Assembly: GCA_027306755.1 (NCBI GenBank)
Contig: DAHUZE010000093.1
Span: forward strand, 1-32,246
Length of the DNA: 32,246 nucleotides
From: Acidimicrobiaceae bacterium
GTDB lineage: Bacteria > Actinomycetota > Acidimicrobiia > Acidimicrobiales > RAAP-2
Direction of reading: 5' to 3'
Shown: positions 26,977 to 32,246 of the stretch, piece after piece
Layout of the letters: each line of letters starts with the position of its first letter
Numbering within the stretch: the first letter of the stretch is position 1
The notes under the pieces: generated by a model
The model's database searches: none
What the model saw: the letters and a program-made list of their open reading frames with translations, nothing else
Told to the model about the DNA's origin: nothing
Program-made: the position numbers and the translations under genes

Positions 26977-29022
26977 CTTCGGGAGACCGACAACCCCGCC
27001 GCCGGGGGGATCGGAGATCCGGTGGTCTCCATCGCTGTTCCGGAGGTCGGGGGGCTCAGTGGATGGGGCGGCGTGGGCGGGGGGCTCGGCGGATGGGGAG
27101 GCGCCGGCGGCAGGATTGGCGCCCACCCCGGCCCGCGCCCCGCGGCCCGTTCGGGCCGGGCGCCGGCGTCGCTCCGGGCCGAGCGAAGCCAGCCGCTCAC
27201 CCACGTCGTAGGCATCCGGATCCACCAGGGCCACACGGGTGAACAGCGAACGCGCCCGGGGCACGTCGCCGGCCCGCTCGTACAAGTCCCCCAGGGCATA
27301 CCACTGGCGGAGGTGCCGGTCGGAAGGGTTCCGGAGGGAGCGGGATGCGCCGCCCGTGGCCAGGACCTCGATCGCCGCAGGGAGGTCGCCCCGATCGGCG
27401 AGACTGCCGGAAACCACCCTGCGGGCTTCCGCCAGCACGTCGGCATCGGGTGCCGCATGGCGGAGCTCGGACCAAAGGTCCAGTACCGCACCGTGACGGC
27501 CGAGCGCTCGTTGGCTGTCCATCAATGCCGGCAGCACGTCCGCATCGTCGGTCAGCGCGAGGTAGGCCTCGAGCTGCTTGACCGCCACCCGCCAACGACC
27601 GAGCCGGTAACTGGAGTAACCGGCCAGCCGGCGCACGGCGGCCACCTGCCCGACCTCGGCGGCAAGCTGTCCCCCGAGCCTGGCTGCCTCCTGGAAGCGG
27701 TTGTGGTCGTACGCCGCAACTGCGCGCTCCATTCGCTCCACAAGGCCCTCACGGTGCCGAGCGGTAGCTCCCTCAGCGGCGCGCCGGATCTCGGTCGCCA
27801 CGTCAGCGGGAAGTGGCTTCGGTTCGGTCGGTCGGCCACGTCGGAGCGCGGAGCCATCCGCACGCGTCTGGCGACCTTCCGCTGCTCGTTGGCGCGCCCG
27901 GGGATTCCGACCCTCCCCGTCCACCCGGACCCACTGGTCCATCGGCGGCGGAGGGCCGCTGGACGAACCGGGGTCCCCAACGGCCCGACCCCCCCCACGA
28001 CCATCGACCGCACCCGGGTTCGAGATCTCGAACGTGCCGCGACGGGCTACGCCGCCCCAACCCCGTCCGGGAGCGGGCAGGGGGACCGGCCCGCCAGGGC
28101 GTCGGGGGGGGCCGGGGCTGCGGGGGGGGCCAGGGCGTCGGGGGGGGCCGGCGGACCGACCGGACCGGCCTTCGTCAGGACGCCGGCGAGGGCCGGGGGC
28201 ACTGCTGCGCTGCGAGACACCCTCCGAACGCCTATCGGACCGGGGGCGGCCGTCGGACCGGGGGCGGCCGTCGGACCGGGGGCGGCCGTCGGACCGGGGG
28301 CGCTCATCCGTCTCTGTTCGGCGCCGGGACCCGTCCCCACGACCCCGGTCGGCACCGTCGAATGCAGCCCCGCGGCTGGCGGGGCGCCCGGGCCGGCGGT
28401 CAGGCGGGGAGGACGAGCGGCTGCTCGTCGAGGCGGGCCTGCCTGTGGATTCACGCCTACGGGTCGACCCGTACGCCGGGCGCTCTGTCCGGTCACGCCA
28501 GTCGGCTGGGGAGCTGCTTCGACCTCGCCCGGGTGCCGAGCCTCCCCGCGAGGGCACCCGGCCGCGAGATGGCCCCTGGGGACGGGTACGGCCAGCTGCT
28601 CCCCCAGGGCGGGGAGGCCGATCACGATCGTCCCCGGCACCCCGCCTGACCGGTGCGCGGCCGGTTCGCCCAGGCCGCTCGTCGCCCCAATGCTCCGATC
28701 TGCCTGTAGGGCCTGGCGTGCCCGTGGGGCTCCGCTGCCCAGTGCTCCTGGAGCTCCGCCCAGGGCTGCCCGGGCTCCGCTGCTCAGTGCTCCTGGAGCT
28801 CCGCCCAGTGTCGCTGAACGCGCCTCCGGCCGACCTGGCGCCGCTTGCCGTGCTCCTGGACCGGGGCGGCGCCGACCTCGGCGGACGTGGCGCTCGATCG
28901 GTCCCGGCAGACGCACGCCTCCGATCGGTCGGCGCTGGACGCCCCGGAGCACGGCCCTTTGCGCGCGCCTCTGGGGCGCGGCCCGAGGCGCGGCGGGACC
29001 GGTCCTCAGGTGCGGGGGGCAT
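26974..29022 (-). CDS. Low-complexity protein with a C-terminal TPR-like domain
   Basis: 682 residues from the ATG 6 nt after TACACT (a TTG nine codons upstream is in frame). Roughly the first 400 residues are an Arg/Ser/Pro/Gly-rich, highly basic, probably disordered region with tandem repeats (RPRSDG four times, SSRSTxQRSP twice). Residues about 400-620 are helical, TPR-like: [40 protein letters not shown], then [21 protein letters not shown] Pro-rich tail follows. I recognise no enzyme domain; it looks like a scaffold or nucleic-acid-associated protein, which is inference from composition. It is read toward the aldolase gene. Confidence 0.8.
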   Translation of the reverse strand: MPPAPEDRSRRASGRAPEARAKGRAPGRPAPTDRRRASAGTDRAPRPPRSAPPRSRSTASGARSAGGAFSDTGRSSRSTEQRSPGSPGRSSRSTGQRSPTGTPGPTGRSEHWGDERPGRTGRAPVRRGAGDDRDRPPRPGGAAGRTRPQGPSRGRVPSRGGSAPGRGRSSSPADWRDRTERPAYGSTRRRESTGRPASTSSRSSSPPDRRPGRPASRGAAFDGADRGRGDGSRRRTETDERPRSDGRPRSDGRPRSDGRPRSDRRSEGVSQRSSAPGPRRRPDEGRSGRSAGPPRRPGPPRSPGPPRRPGGPVPLPAPGRGWGGVARRGTFEISNPGAVDGRGGGRAVGDPGSSSGPPPPMDQWVRVDGEGRNPRARQRAAEGRQTRADGSALRRGRPTEPKPLPADVATEIRRAAEGATARHREGLVERMERAVAAYDHNRFQEAARLGGQLAAEVGQVAAVRRLAGYSSYRLGRWRVAVKQLEAYLALTDDADVLPALMDSQRALGRHGAVLDLWSELRHAAPDADVLAEARRVVSGSLADRGDLPAAIEVLATGGASRSLRNPSDRHLRQWYALGDLYERAGDVPRARSLFTRVALVDPDAYDVGERLASLGPERRRRPARTGRGARAGVGANPAAGASPSAEPPAHAAPSTEPPDLRNSDGDHRISDPPGGGVVGLPK
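28235..28303. repeat. 18-bp tandem repeat inside the TPR protein gene
   Basis: Three full copies and one partial copy of TCGGACCGGGGGCGGCCG encode the in-frame repeat RPRSDG. The unit length is a multiple of three, so copy-number change would keep the frame. The copies are identical, suggesting recent expansion or slippage. Confidence 0.8.
28727..28808. repeat. 45-bp tandem duplication inside the TPR protein gene
   Basis: A 37-bp block (28727-28763) recurs at 28772-28808 with one mismatch; the period of 45 bp equals 15 codons. It encodes two copies of an SSRSTxQRSP-type segment in the disordered N-terminal region. Confidence 0.75.
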
Positions 29023-29028
29023 GGCGCA

Positions 29029-29034
29029 AGTGTA
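29029..29034 (-). promoter_or_regulatory. -10 box of the TPR protein gene, leaderless type
   Basis: TACACT ends 6 nt before the ATG at 29022 and argues against the upstream TTG start. It lies in the 56-bp gap after the MBL-Rieske gene. Confidence 0.5.
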
Positions 29035-29078
29035 GGGGTCAGAAGGCAACCGGCTGGAGCCGCGGCAACGGTCGCCTG

Positions 29079-30734
29079 CTACTCGTCTTCCGACCGGGCG
29101 GTCGCCGAGCCCTGCCCCCCCACGTCGATCTGCAGCTTCGTGGACCGGCGGGAGGCGTCGACGCTGTCCACCGGAACGGTGAAGAGATCGAGCCCCTCGG
29201 CGCTAAGGCACCGCCCGGAGCGGAGGTCGTAGCGGTTGCCGTGGAGGGCGCAGGTCAGCACGTCGCCATCGACGTGACCAAAGCGAGACAGGTCCGCCCC
29301 CAGGTGGGGGCACCGGCGCTGCACCAGGTAGTCACCGCACCGGAGCAGCTCGATCGGTCCCGCGTCGGTGCCCGCCCCGGCTTGGCGCTGGACCAGGGCA
29401 AGCGACGCCTCGAGGTATTCCATGCGACTCGGGGTGAGACACTTGAAGAAGCTGAAGACATTCTCGTTGTACCCGCCCTGCCGGGCGGCCTCGAAGCGGC
29501 ACGAGAGGAAGAGCTCGTTGACCCAATCGTGCACGCGGCGCTCGACGAGGGATACCAGCAGCGACTCGTCGAAGTAGAAGCTGTGGTCGGCGCAGGTCTC
29601 GTCGCCGGGTCCCGCCCGCCGGATGCGTCCGGCATCGGGGTCGATCAGGACCCCGTACCGGCCGACGTCGAGGAGGATGGGTCCGCCGAGGGCCCGGCGC
29701 ACCGCCGGCGCGTTCTCCATGAGCGGCTCGACCCAGTTCGCCAGCTCGGAGACGATGTGATCGGGTTCCACCTCCCCGGTGGCCGGCGCCGGCACGGCCG
29801 CCGCAAGTTGTGCGCGCCGGCGGCCCCGGTACGCGGACAGGTAGGAGCGCTTTTCCCGAAAGACCGCTTCGAGCTCGTCGGGCCCGAGCGAATGGACCAC
29901 ATCAAAGGTGCCAGGGCCTACCTCGATCGTCGAGCCGGCGACCGCGAGGTGCCCATGGTCGATGTCGTGCTCGGCCAACCACCACAGGAAGCTCAACTGG
30001 TCCTGGAAGATGTTGGTCGGGTCGTCGTCCAGGTCGTTCAGGGAGAACAGCGCGTCGTCGAGGAATGCCGGCGGCCCGGCGAACGGGACGACGTGCCGGG
30101 CCCCGATGGCCTGGATGTAATGGAGCGCGCGCTGGGACTGCCGTTTCCGTTTCTCACGGCAGAGTGCCGCCTTCTCTTCGTCGCTCCAGCGGTACACCAT
30201 CGGGTACCAGATCGCACCCGAGTACTGCAGGAAATGGACGTCGAAGGGGGCGAGCGCACGGAACGAGCTGAGCTCGCGGGGATGGCAGTCGTTCTGGTTC
30301 AGGATCTTGGTGGTGCCGTCGTCGACGATCAGCGCCGAGTCGCCGATCGGCCCATCGGCCACCGACGTTGAGGTGGCGATCGCCACCCGGATGCCCTCGA
30401 GATCCACCGCGCGCCCGGACTGGGTCTCGACGAACCGGTGGAACCCGAGGCCCTCCATCGCCTGCCGCAGCTCGTCCAGGGGGAAGTCGGGCAACAGGAC
30501 CGTCGTCTCCTTGTTGACGTGCTCTGCTAGGAACGCAGGGTCGAAGTGGTCCTTGTGTAGGTGGGAGACGTAGAGGTAGTCCGGCGATGACAGGGCGGCC
30601 AGGTCCAGCGAGGCGTTGTCCGGAAAGGGGAACCAAGACCCGAAGTAGGCGGCGTTGAACCAGGGGTCGCAGAGCACGCTCCGACCGTTTGCCTCGATGT
30701 AGAGACCGGCGTGGCCAGTCATCACGATGCGCAT
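29079..30734 (-). CDS. MBL-fold protein with C-terminal Rieske domain, related to CMP-Neu5Ac hydroxylase
   Basis: 551 residues. The N-terminal part is a metallo-beta-lactamase fold with the HxHxDH metal motif in YVSHLHKDHFDP (His58, His60, Asp62, His63), followed by NQNDCHPRELSSF, SGAIWYP and FAGPPAFL, which resemble the MBL part of mammalian CMAH. The C-terminal ~80 residues are a Rieske-type [2Fe-2S] domain (Cys475-x-His477, 17 residues, Cys495-x2-His498). CMAH hydroxylates CMP-N-acetylneuraminate, but its Rieske domain is N-terminal, so the order here is reversed. Function is best stated as a predicted Rieske non-heme oxygenase or MBL enzyme of unknown substrate. ATG with GGAG 4 nt upstream; divergent from the methyltransferase gene. 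Confidence 0.9.
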   Translation of the reverse strand: MRIVMTGHAGLYIEANGRSVLCDPWFNAAYFGSWFPFPDNASLDLAALSSPDYLYVSHLHKDHFDPAFLAEHVNKETTVLLPDFPLDELRQAMEGLGFHRFVETQSGRAVDLEGIRVAIATSTSVADGPIGDSALIVDDGTTKILNQNDCHPRELSSFRALAPFDVHFLQYSGAIWYPMVYRWSDEEKAALCREKRKRQSQRALHYIQAIGARHVVPFAGPPAFLDDALFSLNDLDDDPTNIFQDQLSFLWWLAEHDIDHGHLAVAGSTIEVGPGTFDVVHSLGPDELEAVFREKRSYLSAYRGRRRAQLAAAVPAPATGEVEPDHIVSELANWVEPLMENAPAVRRALGGPILLDVGRYGVLIDPDAGRIRRAGPGDETCADHSFYFDESLLVSLVERRVHDWVNELFLSCRFEAARQGGYNENVFSFFKCLTPSRMEYLEASLALVQRQAGAGTDAGPIELLRCGDYLVQRRCPHLGADLSRFGHVDGDVLTCALHGNRYDLRSGRCLSAEGLDLFTVPVDSVDASRRSTKLQIDVGGQGSATARSEDE

Positions 30735-31052
30735 CGCGCTCCATTTCTCTGGTGCTCAGCGGACCTGTAGTCGTTCAGACCCTCGCGGCGTCGGCGAGTA
30801 CTGGGTCCGCCCCACGCTCGGCATCCAGACGGGGACGGGCCGGTCCATCACAGGGTACCGGGACCACGTGGGGGGTCCGGGGCCACGTGGGGGGTCCGGG
30901 GCCACGCGGCCGCCGGGAACGGAGACCGGGGCCGGGGTGACTTCGGACGGTAGGGTGCATGTGCACGGGTGAACCTCAGGTGAGAGACCACCGGCGCTGT
31001 CCAAGAAAGCGATGACCGCCACCTTCATGCCCCCGCGACCGTCCCAGCAACA
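30735..31052. other. Divergent intergenic region between the MBL-Rieske and methyltransferase genes
   Basis: 318 bp with no conserved gene. It holds the tandem CCACGTGG repeat (listed separately) and, near the right end, a 14-codon frame (31012-31056, MTATFMPPRPSQQ) whose stop overlaps the methyltransferase ATG in an ATGA arrangement. No clear -10 box at 6-7 nt from either gene is seen, so regulation here probably differs from the leaderless genes. Confidence 0.45.
30864..30909. repeat. Tandem 19-bp repeats with CCACGTGG palindromes
   Basis: CCACGTGGGGGGTCCGGGG occurs twice head to tail (30864-30882, 30883-30901), followed by a partial third copy starting CCACGCGG (30902-30909). Each full copy contains the 8-bp palindrome CCACGTGG. 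The spacing of 19 bp is close to two helical turns, as expected for cooperative binding sites. Confidence 0.75.
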
Positions 31053-31772
31053 ATGACAGCACGCGACGTCAAGCGCCGCCTCGCCAAGTCGCTCGCCCCG
31101 CTCCAACCTCGGCGGGCGCTCGTGGCGGCCGGCCGACACCTCACGGACCGGGCCCTCACACGCGCCGCGAATGCGCTGGGCGGGCTGGAGCAGGGACGAT
31201 GGCTCGCCGAAACCGGGTCGAACGTCCCGAACCTTGCGGACCGCTTCGCGGTATTCGACCAGGCGATGAACCGCCTCACCGGCTCTGCGCCGCTGTACGT
31301 CGAATTTGGCGTCTTCCAGGGCCGCACCATGCGGTACTGGGCGTCCAAAGTCGCCTTTCCCGGAGCCAGGTTCGTCGGCTTCGACAGCTTCCAGGGCCTG
31401 CCCGAGGACTGGCAGCCTGACGCACAACGCGGTTCGTTCGCGGTGGGCAAGCCTCCTGAGATCGATGATCCACGCGTCTCGTTTGAGGTGGGTTGGTTCG
31501 ACGACACCCTGCCCAACTGGACAGTCCCCGACCACGACCAGCTGGTAGTGAACATCGACTGCGACCTCTACTCAAGCACCCGCACCGTGCTCGACTGGCT
31601 CAGGACCCGCCGTGCGCCGGGCACGCTCGTCTACTTCGACGATCTGTTCAACCGGGACCATCAGTGGCGTGCGCTGCGCGAGTGGCTCGGGCATGACGGA
31701 GCCGCAGCTCAGCCGGTTGCCATGGCCCGCTGGGGACACCACATGCTCTTCCAGATCCCGCCGTCGTCGTAG
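31053..31772 (+). CDS. Class I SAM-dependent methyltransferase (TylF/MycF-like)
   Basis: 239 residues. SAM-binding and family motifs: LYVEFGVFQGRTMRYWA (about 80-96), FVGFDSFQGLPEDW (about 107-120), VNIDCDLYSSTRTVLDWL with the acidic metal/substrate site, and LVYFDDLF. The TylF group methylates sugar hydroxyls of macrolides, and relatives act on other polysaccharides or glycans; the substrate here is open. A basic N-terminus of about 40 residues precedes the domain. No ribosome site is seen before the ATG; a tiny upstream frame ends in an ATGA overlap with it and may deliver ribosomes. It ends about 55 bp before the terminator of the opposing rRNA operon. Confidence 0.9.
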   Translation: MTARDVKRRLAKSLAPLQPRRALVAAGRHLTDRALTRAANALGGLEQGRWLAETGSNVPNLADRFAVFDQAMNRLTGSAPLYVEFGVFQGRTMRYWASKVAFPGARFVGFDSFQGLPEDWQPDAQRGSFAVGKPPEIDDPRVSFEVGWFDDTLPNWTVPDHDQLVVNIDCDLYSSTRTVLDWLRTRRAPGTLVYFDDLFNRDHQWRALREWLGHDGAAAQPVAMARWGHHMLFQIPPSS

Positions 31773-31829
31773 AGAGGCGATCCCTGCAACAAACGGGGGG
31801 TCAGGCACGCGCTTGAGGGCCCGGGACGC

Positions 31830-31865
31830 GGCTCAGGCCCGCCGCCTAAGCGACGGGCCTGAGCC
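31830..31865 (-). terminator. Hairpin terminator of the rRNA operon
   Basis: A perfect 12-bp stem (31830-31841 GGCTCAGGCCCG with 31854-31865) and a 12-nt loop lie just after the 5S 3' end. Being symmetric, it can also end the methyltransferase transcript from the other side. No T-run is present on either side. Confidence 0.7.
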
Positions 31866-31872
31866 CGAGAAA

Positions 31873-31990
31873 TCCCGGCGGCGTCCTACTCTCCCAGGGA
31901 GTCTCCCCCCAAGTACCATCGGCGCTGGCGAGCTTAACTGCCGTGTTCGGAATGGGAACGGGTGTTTCCCCGCCGCCATGGCCACCGGAA
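31873..31990 (-). rRNA. rrf: 5S ribosomal RNA
   Basis: Read on the minus strand, the sequence begins TTCCGGTGGCCATGGCGGCG, contains ATTCCGAACACGGCAGTTAA, GCGCCGATGGTACT and GGGAGAGTAGGACGCCGCCG, which are the conserved 5S loops and closing stem. The ends pair (CCGGTGGC with GCCGCCGG). Exact ends are good to within 1-2 bases. It is the last gene of an rRNA operon running right to left. Confidence 0.95.
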
Positions 31991-32099
31991 ACCGACGCTC
32001 CACCCCGCGAGGGCCCACACGCCCGACGGCGCGGCCCCTCGAGGGCGCAGCGGCATGCGCCGCCGCCCCTGAGCGTTCCAGAGCGAGCACGAGCAAAGT

Positions 32100-32246
32100 C
32101 CCAAGCCCTCGGCCGATTAGTACCGGTCGGCTGAACACATTGCTGTGCGTACACCTCCGGCCTATCAACGTGGTCGTCTAGCCACGGGCCTTACCAGGTT
32201 AACCCTGTGGGAGATCTCATCTCGAAACGGGCTTCGCACTTAGATG
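32100..32246 (-). rRNA. rrl: 23S ribosomal RNA, 3' end (partial)
   Basis: On the minus strand the window edge enters a 23S gene about 147 nt before its end: CATCTAAGTGCGAAGCCCG, GAGATGAGATCTCCC, and finally CCGGTACTAATCGGCCGAGG are the conserved domain VI terminus. The 3' end is placed by analogy with other 23S genes and may be off by a few bases. About 110 nt of spacer without a tRNA separates it from 5S. Confidence 0.95.

Noticed and set aside
28235-28303. Tandem repeat considered as a CRISPR array
   Set aside because: The 18-bp units are contiguous with no spacers and encode an in-frame RPRSDG peptide repeat within a gene.
30756-31535. Minus-strand open frame of 259 codons opposite the methyltransferase
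   Set aside because: It is antisense to a gene with clear SAM-methyltransferase motifs and runs through the repeat-bearing intergenic region.
31991-32099. tRNA gene in the 23S-5S spacer
   Set aside because: I found no T-loop or cloverleaf-compatible sequence in the 110-nt spacer.

Overview
The window is high-GC, gene-dense bacterial DNA. The gene set points to an actinobacterium, and I infer class Acidimicrobiia or a close relative. Supporting points are the gcvH-garA-ftsR-DUF151-merR gene order known from mycobacteria, a split glycine dehydrogenase (GcvPA/GcvPB), a KorAB 2-oxoglutarate:ferredoxin oxidoreductase, an archaeal-type class I aldolase, and many promoters whose -10 box lies only 6-7 nt before a start codon (leaderless mRNAs). 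The class-level placement is inference. The 5S and 23S rRNA at the right edge would settle it.

Layout, left to right. 1-3.3 kb: the edge of an unknown gene, a large secreted protein of unknown function with a hairpin terminator, and a small membrane protein. 3.3-9.1 kb (minus): uppS, then a run read merR - PD-(D/E)XK-like protein - gcvT - gcvPA - gcvPB with start/stop overlaps. 9.2-12.8 kb: thiG (minus) and thiD (plus) diverge; thiD is followed by a membrane-anchored protein and a YhdH/AcuI-type quinone/acrylyl-CoA reductase that ends in a strong hairpin. 12.9-13.5 kb: a vapBC toxin-antitoxin pair with a well-formed promoter/operator. 13.6-17.3 kb (minus): gcvH, a zinc-ribbon GarA, an FtsR-type MerR regulator broken by a frameshift, a DUF151 bifunctional nuclease and a DUF4232 lipoprotein. 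17.3-20.5 kb (minus): a CDP-alcohol phosphatidyltransferase and a sugar-1-phosphate nucleotidyltransferase fused to a degenerate phosphomutase. 20.5-22.6 kb: a DUF1015 protein and a TauE/SafE exporter, convergent and overlapping. 22.7-27 kb (minus): korB, korA and a class I fructose-bisphosphate aldolase. 27-29 kb: a low-complexity/TPR protein. 29-30.7 kb: an MBL-fold plus Rieske protein related to CMP-Neu5Ac hydroxylase. 31-31.8 kb: a TylF-like methyltransferase (plus). 31.8 kb to the end: the tail of an rRNA operon (23S 3' end, 5S, terminator) on the minus strand.

How it fits together: the window carries T, P and H proteins of the glycine cleavage system and the GarA switch, which in mycobacteria controls flux at 2-oxoglutarate. 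KorAB, encoded nearby, is an enzyme using that same substrate. Cell-envelope precursor genes (uppS, the nucleotidyltransferase, the phosphatidyltransferase) and the cell-division regulator ftsR lie around this core. Relative to the mycobacterial order, the garA block and the merR-gcv block are separated by about 4.5 kb carrying thiG, thiD, a membrane protein, a reductase and vapBC.

The observations most worth following are: the repeated leaderless-promoter architecture, including two cases where an upstream gene's TAG stop is part of the next gene's -10 box; the FtsR frameshift inside an unusually long linker; the GarA with a zinc ribbon; the mutase-like domain that has lost its active-site motifs; the MBL-Rieske protein with domain order reversed relative to CMAH; and the tandem CCACGTGG repeats before the methyltransferase.
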